A DNA stretch of 64,000 nt, taken from contig NZ_ASXP01000001.1 in the NCBI RefSeq assembly GCF_000445445.1, forward strand, positions 914,501 through 978,500, in the 5' to 3' direction. Shown piece after piece: positions 17,399 through 25,232 of the stretch (within the stretch, counting starts at the first letter, position 1; the number at the start of each line of letters is the position of its first letter). The DNA comes from Sporomusa ovata DSM 2662. GTDB lineage: Bacteria; Bacillota; Negativicutes; Sporomusales; Sporomusaceae. Position numbers and translations under genes: made by a program. A model generated the notes under the pieces. The model was not told where the DNA came from. It was given only the letters and a program-made list of their open reading frames with translations, and did not search any database.

Positions 17399-17830
17399 TT
17401 GCTGGAAGAGGAGAGGTTTAATATTCGATATACCGACCCAGCTAACATTGTCACAGTGGCGGACAAGCTGCGTTATTACCGGCATAAAAAAGCGTTGCTG
17501 CAAAAGGATGTGGCTGAAAAAACGGGAATTCACCTTGCTAATTACTCTGCGTATGAACAGGAAGAGAGAAAAATTCCCTATCCTTTTGACAAGCTAAGTA
17601 AAGTTGCTGAGCTTTTTGGCGTTGCAATTACAGACCTGCTTGATCAGTATAACCTTTTTCTATACAATGGACAAGGCCGGCAAATACGCGCATTGCGCCA
17701 AAGCCTGGGGCTGACGAAAGAAGAATTTGGCAATCTGTATGGATTTCATGCCTATACGGTTAACAAATGGGAAAATGATAGGATTCAAATGTTGAAAAGC
17801 ACCTGGGTGAAATTGTTTGGTAATGAATAA
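17399..17830 (+). CDS. Double XRE-type helix-turn-helix protein
   Basis: About 143 residues with two Cro/CI-like HTH motifs: LRYYRHKKALLQKDVAEKTG near residues 24-43, and IRALRQSLGLTKEEFG near residues 96-111 followed by NKWENDR. It probably binds DNA as a regulator of the element. The start is uncertain: the TTG at 17399 has no ribosome binding site. A good site (GGAGG, 17339-17343) serves an ATG at 17352 in another frame, so an indel near 17390-17400 is possible. It is the first gene inside the skin element. Confidence 0.6.
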   Translation: MLEEERFNIRYTDPANIVTVADKLRYYRHKKALLQKDVAEKTGIHLANYSAYEQEERKIPYPFDKLSKVAELFGVAITDLLDQYNLFLYNGQGRQIRALRQSLGLTKEEFGNLYGFHAYTVNKWENDRIQMLKSTWVKLFGNE

Positions 17831-17936
17831 GCAGAATGCCAGTAGCAATAAAGAGCTCAGCTTTTGCTATCTCAGCAGAAAATCCAGATAGCAGGCAACT
17901 TGCCAAATAAGACGCTCTTATAGACATTTCCTAAAG

Positions 17937-17989
17937 ATTCTAACCATTCTAACCAAATGCTTGACAAGAATGGTTAGAATGGTTAGAAT
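17937..17989. repeat. 19-bp inverted repeat upstream of the AlbA_2-type gene
   Basis: ATTCTAACCATTCTAACCA (17937-17955) is the exact complement of TGGTTAGAATGGTTAGAAT (17971-17989). Each arm is itself two copies of GGTTAGAAT. The right arm runs into TATAAT (17989-17994), so binding here would cover a promoter. It is probably an operator of the downstream regulator. Confidence 0.7.
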
Positions 17990-18019
17990 ATAATTAGGAA
18001 GTTTTTAGGAGGTGTGTAA

Positions 18020-19336
18020 ATGGTCTTTCAGGAAAGCGAAACCGTGGAATTGAAAACGATCATTGTAGACGATATAAAAAAAGAGATCATCGCCTTTGCA
18101 AACTGCGAGGGTGGGAAACTTTACATTGGCGTCCGGGATGATGGTGAAGTTATCGGTGTGGACGATCCCGACGGGGCAGCTTTGCAGATCAGTAACATGG
18201 TTCGCGACGCGATTAAGCCGGATTTGACGATGTTTCTTCATTATGAAACCCTCAAAGTAGAGGGAAAGAGCATAATTGCCGTTGATATTCAGCGCGGAAC
18301 AGAACGTCCTTATTATATTGCAAAAAAGGGATTGCGCCCTGAAGGTGTTTATGTTCGGCAAGGATATTCTTCTGTACCAGCCACAGATACGGCAATCCGG
18401 CGAATGATTAAAGAAACCGATGGAGACAGCTTTGAGGAAATGCGCTCGCTGGAACAGGAATTGACTTTTGAGGCGGCACAAAAAGAATTTTCAGAAAGAA
18501 ATATTCTTTTTGGGCCAGTTCAGATGAAAACATTGGGAATGATAAGTCAGGATGGCATATATACTAATCTGGGACTACTTCTTTCCGAGCAATGTGTGCA
18601 TACCATTAAGGCTGCTGTTTTTGAGGGAGACAATCAAAGTGTATTTAAAGACCGGAAAGAGTTCTCCGGCTCTCTGTTTAAACAGATGGCAGAGGTTTAT
18701 GATTATATCGATTTTCACAATCAGACGCGCTCCACTTTTGATAAGCTGCGGCGTATCGATACCAGGGATTACCCGGAGGTGGCTGTCAGGGAGGCTCTGC
18801 TAAATTCTCTTGTACACCGGGAATACTCGTTTAGGGCCAGTACGCTCATCAGTATTTATGGCGACAGAATGGAATTTACCTCGATTGGCGGTCTTGTTTC
18901 CAGGGTAACACTGAATGATGTGTTGATGGGTATTTCTGTTTGCCGTAACACAAAGCTGGCAAATGTATTTTATCGTTTGGAACTGATTGAAGCTTACGGA
19001 ACAGGTATACGAAAGATTATGGATATTTATGAAGGCAGTGGAAAGAAACCGCAGATTGAAACATCAGATAACGCTTTTAAGATTATCCTGCCGAATCTTA
19101 ACGCTCAGGCTGAGAAGAAACAGCTAAGCGATGAAGGGGACAGTCAAGCGGAAAAAGTAATGCAGCTGGCCAGAAAACAAGATATGGTTACACGGCAGGA
19201 AGTTGAAAGTCTGTTAGGTATCGGACAGACAACCAGTGGACGCCTGCTAAAAAAAATGATGGAAAATGGGCAGCTTATTCAGCAAGGTAAGGGAAAAACC
19301 ACACATTACCGGCTTTCCAATAAATACATTAGATAA
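18020..19336 (+). CDS. AlbA_2 / HATPase_c-type transcriptional regulator-like protein
   Basis: 438 residues laid out like COG2865 proteins. The N-terminal AlbA_2 (Schlafen-like) domain covers about residues 1-130 (ETVELKT, IIAFANCEGGKLYIGV, DD). A central dimer/ATPase-like segment follows (DYPEVAVREALLNSLVHREYS, residues about 250-270, plus AYGTGIRK). The C-terminal winged helix is QDMVTRQEVESLLGIGQTT. Such proteins are frequent in defence and mobile regions, and the biochemical role is usually unknown. AGGAGG lies 8 bases before the ATG. Identical inverted repeats stand before and after the gene, which suggests autoregulation. Confidence 0.78.
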   Translation: MVFQESETVELKTIIVDDIKKEIIAFANCEGGKLYIGVRDDGEVIGVDDPDGAALQISNMVRDAIKPDLTMFLHYETLKVEGKSIIAVDIQRGTERPYYIAKKGLRPEGVYVRQGYSSVPATDTAIRRMIKETDGDSFEEMRSLEQELTFEAAQKEFSERNILFGPVQMKTLGMISQDGIYTNLGLLLSEQCVHTIKAAVFEGDNQSVFKDRKEFSGSLFKQMAEVYDYIDFHNQTRSTFDKLRRIDTRDYPEVAVREALLNSLVHREYSFRASTLISIYGDRMEFTSIGGLVSRVTLNDVLMGISVCRNTKLANVFYRLELIEAYGTGIRKIMDIYEGSGKKPQIETSDNAFKIILPNLNAQAEKKQLSDEGDSQAEKVMQLARKQDMVTRQEVESLLGIGQTTSGRLLKKMMENGQLIQQGKGKTTHYRLSNKYIR

Positions 19337-19355
19337 TGATCAATGGTTTAAAAAT

Positions 19356-19405
19356 TAACCATTCTAACCAGTTTTATCAATTCATCTGGTTAGAATGGTT
19401 AGAAT
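19356..19405. repeat. Second copy of the GGTTAGAAT inverted repeat, downstream of the same gene
   Basis: TAACCATTCTAACCA (19356-19370) is complementary to 19387-19401 in the right arm TGGTTAGAATGGTTAGAAT (19387-19405). The right arm is identical to the upstream one, so the gene is bracketed by the same element. Confidence 0.7.
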
Positions 19406-19458
19406 ATGAGTAGAATATTTTAAAATAACAAGCAAAGGTCTTTTAGTACAACTTGCTT

Positions 19459-20226
19459 TTAATTCGCTTTTATGCGTAAAAGTCTGCAATATTCTTTCTG
19501 GGTTTCTATGGTACATTCTGCAATCAACTGGATAAATGATTCCGCATCCGGGTGGTCAGCACGTTGTGATACACGAAGCGCATCAATGTATTCCACCCTC
19601 AATACAGGCGGAATCGATACAATACCATATCCATCATGCATCAAGAGTAAATTCATCAGCAGACGCGCTGTTCTACCATTACCATCAACGTAGGGATGGA
19701 TATCAACCAGCCATTTATGCGCAAGCGCAGCCAGTTCAATAGGATGCACTTTTCCTGATAATTGATTTACTTTATTTACATATTCCTTCATCAGATGAGG
19801 AACTTGTTCTGGCTCTGGCGGTAGATAATCGGTTCCTGTAATATAGACGGAAATATCACGATATTTTCCGGTGTTTTGTTTGTCAATCCCTTCGTAAAAC
19901 AGGCGATGCAATTCTAAAATAATATGCTCTGCAATTTCAAAAGGTTTTTCTCTGACAATCTGAAGCATAAAATCATATGCTTTTGCGTGACCTATTGCTT
20001 CCAAACTGTCTTTTAGAGGTTTACCACCAGCTGTCAGCCCATCCTCCAATAGCATTTTCGTTTCAGAAATCGTAAGGGTATTTCCCTCTAGGGCATTACT
20101 GCTATAGGTTAAGCCAATTTTGAAGTAGGCATCCAATTCCTTAATTTCTTCCGGTTTCAATGGACGTGCCGCTTGTATAATTTTTTTATACTGATCTGCC
20201 TTATTAAATAATTCTTGCTTGGTCAT
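19459..20226 (-). CDS. Fic family AMP-transferase-like protein
   Basis: 255 residues from the ATG at 20226 (MTKQELFNK). The Fic core HPYVDGNGRTAR near residue 176 has the catalytic His and the anion-binding loop. An inhibitory helix, SSNALEGN, near residue 41 has the (S/T)xxxEG form that holds the enzyme off through its own N-terminus. Fic proteins usually transfer AMP to Ser/Thr/Tyr of target proteins. The frame is open further upstream to 20418, but that stretch covers a TATAAT-like sequence and has no ribosome binding site. Orientation is opposite to the neighbours. Confidence 0.85.
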   Translation of the reverse strand: MTKQELFNKADQYKKIIQAARPLKPEEIKELDAYFKIGLTYSSNALEGNTLTISETKMLLEDGLTAGGKPLKDSLEAIGHAKAYDFMLQIVREKPFEIAEHIILELHRLFYEGIDKQNTGKYRDISVYITGTDYLPPEPEQVPHLMKEYVNKVNQLSGKVHPIELAALAHKWLVDIHPYVDGNGRTARLLMNLLLMHDGYGIVSIPPVLRVEYIDALRVSQRADHPDAESFIQLIAECTIETQKEYCRLLRIKAN

Positions 20227-20486
20227 TAAATTCCGCCGAGCAGATAACTCGACACTCCTTTCTGAGATAGTGTTTACCATATCCGCAGGAAATCTAGTTG
20301 ATATAGGATAGGGGATTTCATGACCTATGGCAACCATGTATCGAAGCATCTCTTGCGCTGATTTTTGCCAAGGGTCACGTCCGCTAATTCTTATAAAAAT
20401 TATACCATGAAAATCCAAACGAAGGAAGTTGTCTTACTACTGCGAAAATTTACAACAAGTTTTTCTAAAACGTATTCGTACAATAT

Positions 20487-20534
20487 AAAATAAGTAAGCG
20501 AAGCAGTCTTCTAATTGCTTCGCTTACTTATTTT
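20487..20534 (-). terminator. Terminator for the 55-residue minus-strand gene
   Basis: A perfect 19-bp stem (20487-20505 with 20516-20534) that overlaps the stop codon of the gene to its right on the minus strand. The stretch 20227-20486 otherwise shows only the untranslated upstream part of the Fic gene, including a TATAAT near 20398-20405 on the minus strand. Confidence 0.7.
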
Positions 20535-20700
20535 ACTTGAAAGAATTTTGGATACTGGAAACCAATTGTATTTTCTGTTCTTTAGAGCATGAGAGCTTTG
20601 TTATGTACTTCAAAACCGCTTCAGCATGAACGGCTGCAACCTTTTTTTGCAAATCGCGTAATCCCTCCGGGCTTCGAGGAGGGTGAACGATTACTTTCAA
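20533..20700 (-). CDS. 55-residue hypothetical protein
   Basis: A TTG start lies 5 bases after a strong AAAAGGAGGAGG site on the minus strand. The product starts MKVIVHPPRSPEG and is rich in Lys/Gln, with predicted helices (LRDLQKKVAAVHAEAVLKY). It stops just inside a perfect terminator hairpin. Start, stop and terminator together make it a credible small gene. Family not recognised. Confidence 0.6.
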   Translation of the reverse strand: MKVIVHPPRSPEGLRDLQKKVAAVHAEAVLKYITKLSCSKEQKIQLVSSIQNSFK

Positions 20701-20722
20701 AAATACCTCCTCCTTTTGGTGG

Positions 20723-20941
20723 CTGATAAAGTTTATTCAAAAAGCTTTTGTCTATATTCCAAAGGAGCGGTATCAGGTTATCTTAAAACTTCACAAAATA
20801 GGCTACGTTCATAAAGTCCGTAATATAGCCTATAGTAAAGAGATACTTTTATCGCTTACTGAAAAGGGAGTAACGGCATATCAGGCTCATAAAAAATTGC
20901 ATGAGGCAATGGACGGGGAAATGGTACAGCAAGAAATATAA
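20723..20941 (+). pseudogene. MarR-family regulator, C-terminal remnant
   Basis: An open stretch of 73 codons reads through GYVHKVRNIAYSKEILLSLTEKG and AYQAHKKLHEAMDGEM, which is the wing and C-terminal helix pattern of MarR regulators (LTEKG...AYxxH). There is no start codon with a ribosome binding site, and the N-terminal dimer and recognition helices are missing, so it is a truncated remnant. Confidence 0.6.
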
Positions 20942-20942
20942 C

Positions 20943-20978
20943 TTGACAAAAAGATATGATTATAAGATAATACTTATA
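20943..20978 (+). promoter_or_regulatory. Promoter and operator of the ArsR-type gene
   Basis: TTGACA (20943-20948), 17 bases, GATAAT (20966-20971). A TATAAG-N6-CTTATA dyad (20961-20978) covers the -10 region and resembles the longer dyad at 21366-21393, so the encoded ArsR protein probably represses itself here. Confidence 0.65.
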
Positions 20979-21002
20979 GACTTATGTGGAAGAGGTATAT
21001 TA

Positions 21003-21353
21003 ATGCAAGATCATCTAAAAGAAATGGCTGTCGTCCTTAAAGCTCTCGGTGATGAGAAAAGATTAAAAATAATAAAAATGCTTGCTTCAAATAGTAATGA
21101 AACTTTTTGCGTTTCGGATGTGGCTCTGCAGCTTGGTATTTCTCAACCTGCCGCATCACAACACATAAAGGTATTAAAGAATATCGGTATTCTTGAAGAG
21201 AACCGAAAGGGTTTTAGAGTCTTTTATACAATTAATTCTGATGTTTTGAAAGAATATAGAAAAGAAATAAACGAATTGTTTAGGAAAGCCTTTGAGAAAT
21301 GTCAGTATAATTTTTCTTGTGACCAGTGTTCTTATAATAATAAGTGCAAATAG
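21003..21353 (+). CDS. ArsR-family winged-helix regulator with C-terminal Cys cluster
   Basis: 116 residues. The ArsR fold is clear: LKALGDEKRLKIIKML near the start, and CVSDVALQLGISQPAASQHIKVLK as the recognition helix near residues 36-59. A wing (ENRKGFRVFYTI) follows. The tail holds CQYNFSCDQCSYNNKC, four cysteines that probably sense a metal or thiol stress, and one Cys lies at the recognition helix. The longer frame from 20901 lacks a ribosome binding site; AGAGG precedes the ATG at 21003. Palindromes before and after the gene suggest control of itself and of the following MBL-CGGC genes. Confidence 0.88.
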   Translation: MQDHLKEMAVVLKALGDEKRLKIIKMLASNSNETFCVSDVALQLGISQPAASQHIKVLKNIGILEENRKGFRVFYTINSDVLKEYRKEINELFRKAFEKCQYNFSCDQCSYNNKCK

Positions 21354-21365
21354 TAAAAGTATGCA

Positions 21366-21393
21366 AAGACTATAAGTTATTACTTATAGTCTT
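21366..21393. promoter_or_regulatory. ArsR-type operator ahead of the MBL gene
   Basis: AAGACTATAAGT (21366-21377) and ACTTATAGTCTT (21382-21393) form a perfect 12-bp dyad with a 4-base spacer. It shares the ATAAG...CTTAT core with the site in the arsR promoter. The rest of the 166-base gap to the next gene holds no gene. Confidence 0.65.
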
Positions 21394-21519
21394 ATGAACC
21401 GAGGTGATATCTCCTAATGTTCAATTACTGGATTAAAATTTCATAACAGGAGGTGTTTGCAAGAATTTTTTGCATAGTTCTTTAAATTAATTACTAACGT
21501 GTGGAAAGGTGGATTTTAT

Positions 21520-22482
21520 ATGATAAAAAATATACCATTGTTAGAAGTTGACGAAGTAAAAATAACGCTAATTATGGATAATACAATTGACTTATTTATG
21601 ACAGGTAATGAAATTGTACATAGATTTGACAGTTCTAAATCCCCACTTACTAAAGATGATGGTTTTTCAGCACTTATAGCAGAACATGGTTTTTCAACGA
21701 TGATTCAGGTTAAAAATGGAAATAAACAAGCAACTGTATTATTGGATGCAGGTATGAGCCCTAATGGCATCTTGCATAATATGAATTCTTTAGGAATTGA
21801 TATTAATGATATACAAGCGATTATAATCAGTCATGGTCACGTTGATCATACTATGGGGTTGCCTAGTCTGGTTGAGAAGTTAGAATCGCATAAAATACCT
21901 CTTATATGTCATCCTGATGCTTTTTTAGGCAGAAAATTAATAATGCCGGGGGGCTATGAGGTGAATGTTTCGGCTCCTAAATTGACCGCTTCGCAACAGG
22001 AGAAAATTGTTTTTATTAATACAGTCGATCCAACCCTTTTGGGTGATGATATGATTCTTGTTTCCGGCGAAATTGCTCGAACTACTGATTTTGAAACAGG
22101 GTTTCCAATCCACTATACAAAACATAAAGGGCAGTGGGAAAATGATCCGGCAGTAAAGGATGATCAATGCGTTATTGTGAATGTCCGGGGAAAGGGGTTG
22201 GTTGTGATTACCGGGTGTTGTCATTCTGGACTTATTAATACTATTCACTATGCTCAAACATTGACTAATTCTCAAAAAGTCTATGCCGTATTAGGCGGTT
22301 TTCACTTAACAGGCGGGATATTTGAAAAAATTATTCCTGCTACAATTACTGAATTACAAAAAATTAATCCAACCTATTTGATGCCGGGGCATTGTACTGG
22401 TTGGTCCGCTATTCACCAGATAGCACAGTCAATGCCCAAAGCTTTTATACCAAACAATGTTGGTACTACATTAGTATTCTAA
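21520..22482 (+). CDS. MBL-fold metallohydrolase (COG1237-like)
   Basis: 320 residues. The zinc motif SHGHVDHTMG near residue 104 is the HxHxDH signature of the metallo-beta-lactamase fold. Further ligands are likely in TGCCHSGL and LGGFH, with a C-terminal PGHCTGW. The shape fits the MptE/COG1237 group of MBL hydrolases that act on cyclic phosphates or similar small molecules; the actual substrate is unknown. The ATG at 21520 follows GGAAAGGTGG. It probably forms a unit with the ArsR-type regulator upstream and the CGGC protein 83 bases downstream. Confidence 0.82.
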   Translation: MIKNIPLLEVDEVKITLIMDNTIDLFMTGNEIVHRFDSSKSPLTKDDGFSALIAEHGFSTMIQVKNGNKQATVLLDAGMSPNGILHNMNSLGIDINDIQAIIISHGHVDHTMGLPSLVEKLESHKIPLICHPDAFLGRKLIMPGGYEVNVSAPKLTASQQEKIVFINTVDPTLLGDDMILVSGEIARTTDFETGFPIHYTKHKGQWENDPAVKDDQCVIVNVRGKGLVVITGCCHSGLINTIHYAQTLTNSQKVYAVLGGFHLTGGIFEKIIPATITELQKINPTYLMPGHCTGWSAIHQIAQSMPKAFIPNNVGTTLVF

Positions 22483-22565
22483 ACCGACCGCCGACTCGCG
22501 AGATTATTAATAAATTTGGAAGTATGCCATTAAAATTGTCAAATGAATAAAAGGAGTAAGAATTT

Positions 22566-23009
22566 ATGAAGAAAATAGCAATCATGAGTTGTGGCAATGT
22601 AAAGAATGAACTTAGTTGTTCAGCAGTAGGCTGTTTCAAATCATTCAATAATCGCAAGGGAATGTTTGAGCGGTATAAAGAGGATCAAGAATCACAAATC
22701 GTAGGTTTCGCTACTTGTGCCGGTTGTCCGACACTCTATGCGCTGGAAAAAATTTTAAAGAAAGTAAAGCCCCTGGTTGAACTCAGTAAAGCGGATACCA
22801 TTCATTTTTCAAGCTGCATGGTTAAACTTTGTCCATTCGTCAAAAAGTACAAAAGCATTATTAATGCGACGTACCCTCATGTGGAAGTGGTGATGGGGAC
22901 GGATGAATCTACGCCGCTGGAGACGATGAAGATAATGTTGAAAAACGTGCTTATTGATGACAGTCATGGTATTACTGAGGAGTTTAAAAAATATTTGCCA
23001 GCGGATTAA
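22566..23009 (+). CDS. CGGC-domain Cys-rich protein
   Basis: 147 residues. The pattern of cysteines (MSCGNV, LSCSAVGC, TCAGCPT, HFSSCM and LCPF) matches the CGGC domain, a small putative metal-binding module found in anaerobes. Function is unknown. The gene follows the MBL hydrolase and shares its strand, so the ArsR-MBL-CGGC trio may answer to a metal or thiol signal. A GGAG site precedes the ATG. Confidence 0.72.
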   Translation: MKKIAIMSCGNVKNELSCSAVGCFKSFNNRKGMFERYKEDQESQIVGFATCAGCPTLYALEKILKKVKPLVELSKADTIHFSSCMVKLCPFVKKYKSIINATYPHVEVVMGTDESTPLETMKIMLKNVLIDDSHGITEEFKKYLPAD

Positions 23010-23471
23010 TATCCGAAACATAACTACGGATATTAATAGGAAGAATATAACAACTCCGGTGCATATTGACACAACGGAGATGGATTTCGTTGCTGAGCAG
23101 CAAGGGAAAATCATCTATGTTTAGGTTGCCTATCTCTTAGTTGATAAAAACACAGGAAAGGGAGTTTGTTAATTCCAAATCGAAGATGATTTTTCTAAGT
23201 TCGTGGTCAGCATGGATGAGTCGATATGTCCCCAAAGGGAATTATCCATTTGAATATCAAAGATTTTTTGTTGAATAACTGGTAGAGATAAGCCGATATC
23301 CTCATGGTAGGATTAGCGGCTTATTCTTTTAATAGGTATAACGCTATGTATATCAAACGGAAATTAGAAGATACGCAATTATAGGAATAATATAAGATTT
23401 TATATAAAGTAAATCATTTATATTATTCCGACAATGTGCTATACTATGAAAAAGGCTAGGGTGGTGAAATA
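23010..23471. other. 462-base intergenic stretch with a terminator and an operator
   Basis: This gap holds an in-frame fragment (23050-23125, containing VHIDTTEMDF) with a stop codon inside that looks like a gene remnant, a terminator hairpin (ATAAGCCG at 23288-23295 with CGGCTTAT at 23317-23324, then T-rich), and a 12-bp inverted repeat at 23384-23429. No intact gene is seen. Confidence 0.5.
23384..23429. promoter_or_regulatory. Inverted repeat upstream of the second Fic gene
   Basis: GGAATAATATAA (23384-23395) and TTATATTATTCC (23418-23429) are perfect complements separated by 22 bases. They lie about 40 bases ahead of the Fic gene, whose protein has an N-terminal DNA-binding domain, so autoregulation is plausible. 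Confidence 0.5.
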
Positions 23472-24389
23472 ATGCAATACATTACGGTAAAACAGGCTTC
23501 GGAGCGGTGGGGAATATCCGACCGCCGCGTTCGTGTCCTTTGTTCGGAGGGGCGGATAGAGGGCGTCATTCAAAAGGGACGTTCCTACCTCATTCCGATG
23601 GATACATTAAAACCGATTGACGGGCGCAGCCTGCGGGGTAAGAAGATTCCGGAACAATATGCTGCGCTCTTTGCATCTGTTGATGAGATGAAGGCAGAGC
23701 TTGACCGTCGGCGCCCATTGACCAGCGGGGAGCTAAAACGCTTGCAGGAAGAATTCCTCGTGGAATTTACTTACAACTCAAATGCCATTGAGGGTAACAC
23801 GCTCACCCTGCAAGAAACCGCGCTTGTCTTGGAGGGCGTGACGATTGACCAAAAACCGCTCAAAGACCATTTGGAGGCGGTGGGTCACCGCGATGCGTTC
23901 CTTTATGTCGTTTCACTTGTCAGTACTAAGGTTCCGATTTCGGAAAAGGTCATCCGTGAAATTCACTCTCTCGTCCTGATAAACAGGCCGGAGGACAAGG
24001 GGGTATATCGAAGAATTCCGGTAAAAATTATGGGTGCGCACCACGAACCCCCACAGCCCTATCTTGTCCCTGTTCAGATGGAGCGGCTGCTTGAGGAGCT
24101 GCCCTCTGGCAGCCGACATAGGATAGAAACAGCGGCATTGTTCCATTTGAATTTTGAAGGAGTCCATCCTTTCATCGACGGCAATGGGCGAACCGGCAGA
24201 TTGCTATTAAATCTTATGCTGATGCAGGCGGGTTACCCGCCCATCGATGTGAAGTTTTCGGACAGGAGAAAATATTACGCCTGTTTTGACAGTTATTATC
24301 GGGATAACGACGCCTCCCCGATGGTGAACATGGTGGGCGAATATGTAAAGGAAAGGCTTTCACAGTATTTGAGCCTGTTGCAGAATTGA
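23472..24389 (+). CDS. Fic family protein with N-terminal DNA-binding domain
   Basis: 305 residues. Residues about 1-45 form a MerR/excisionase-like helix-turn-helix (TVKQASERWGISDRRVRVLC and a short wing). The Fic domain follows, with the inhibitory motif SNAIEGN near residue 102 and the catalytic core HPFIDGNGRTGR near residue 233. The enzyme probably AMPylates a protein target, and the DNA-binding part may autoregulate it. It is distinct from the minus-strand Fic gene at 19459-20226. An inverted repeat lies upstream, and the ribosome binding site is a weak GGGTGG. Confidence 0.87.
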   Translation: MQYITVKQASERWGISDRRVRVLCSEGRIEGVIQKGRSYLIPMDTLKPIDGRSLRGKKIPEQYAALFASVDEMKAELDRRRPLTSGELKRLQEEFLVEFTYNSNAIEGNTLTLQETALVLEGVTIDQKPLKDHLEAVGHRDAFLYVVSLVSTKVPISEKVIREIHSLVLINRPEDKGVYRRIPVKIMGAHHEPPQPYLVPVQMERLLEELPSGSRHRIETAALFHLNFEGVHPFIDGNGRTGRLLLNLMLMQAGYPPIDVKFSDRRKYYACFDSYYRDNDASPMVNMVGEYVKERLSQYLSLLQN

Positions 24390-24449
24390 AAACAGCCTCG
24401 TGGTTTTTATGCATCAAAATGTAACCGGTAGGAAAAGGAGGCTGCTTCT

Positions 24450-25043
24450 GTGTTAAACAAAGCGATTGAGATAGCAGCGAAAGCACACAACGGGCAGGTT
24501 GATAAAGGCGGAAATCCGTATATTCTGCATCCGCTCCGTGTAATGATGAATTGCGAAAGCGAATCTGTGAAGATTTGTGCCGTTCTACATGATGTGATAG
24601 AGGACACAAATACTACCCTTGATGATTTGAAAAAACAGGGTTTTAGCGATGAGATTATTACTGTTCTTGCCTGCCTGACAAAGCGAGAGGGTGAACCTTA
24701 TGATGACTTCATTGGCCGTGTTTTGTCAAACGAAACCGCTTGTCAGGTAAAACTCGCAGATTTAATAGATAATATGGATTTGACCCGTATCCAAAATCCA
24801 AGCAAAGAAGATGAAGCGCGAATTCAAAAATATAAACTGGCAATTGACCGAATTTCAGATGCCATGCCGTGTGCTGAAACAATCCCTGATTGCCGTTTAG
24901 TGGAGATTAACGGAGTTGTTGAGATGCATTCCGCCGTATCGAGCGACCATTTTTGCGATATGTTTATCCGTTTTATTGAAGCACATGGTTGGTTTTTCGG
25001 AGGTGGCTTTAAGGATATAACCGATGAGACGCAAGAGGATTAG
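24450..25043 (+). CDS. HD phosphohydrolase resembling small alarmone hydrolases
   Basis: 197 residues. The first 130 match the HD domain of RelA/SpoT-type hydrolases: AIEIAAKAHNGQVDKGGNPY, HPLRV, VLHDVIEDT (the HD pair) and KLADLIDNMDL. There is no synthetase domain. A plausible role is hydrolysis of (p)ppGpp or a related nucleotide, but proteins of this type are often uncharacterised. The GTG start follows AAAAGGAGG. A C-terminal extension after residue 140 is unassigned. The gene follows the second Fic gene by 60 bases and may form an operon with it. Confidence 0.75.
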   Translation: MLNKAIEIAAKAHNGQVDKGGNPYILHPLRVMMNCESESVKICAVLHDVIEDTNTTLDDLKKQGFSDEIITVLACLTKREGEPYDDFIGRVLSNETACQVKLADLIDNMDLTRIQNPSKEDEARIQKYKLAIDRISDAMPCAETIPDCRLVEINGVVEMHSAVSSDHFCDMFIRFIEAHGWFFGGGFKDITDETQED

Positions 25044-25093
25044 ACTTCTCATGCTTCATATGTCAAAGATTTTTAGTTGAATAACTTATAAAA

Positions 25094-25130
25094 ATAAGCC
25101 ACCAATCCTAGATTCGGATCAGCGGCTTTA
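25094..25130 (+). terminator. Hairpin related to the one at 23288
   Basis: TAAGCC (25095-25100) pairs with GGCTTT (25124-25129) around CCAATCCTAGATTCGGATC. The segment from about 25056 shares AAAGATTTTTAGTTGAATAA with 23258 onward (one mismatch). Both lie after genes of this accessory block. Confidence 0.5.
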
Positions 25131-25232
25131 GTTATCCATTCGCTGGGGTACGCTTCCGTGCAGCTCATGTTTGTCAATAACGGGACGGGTGCTTATAGCC
25201 ATTACAAAAGTAACGACCAATGGCATTTACAC

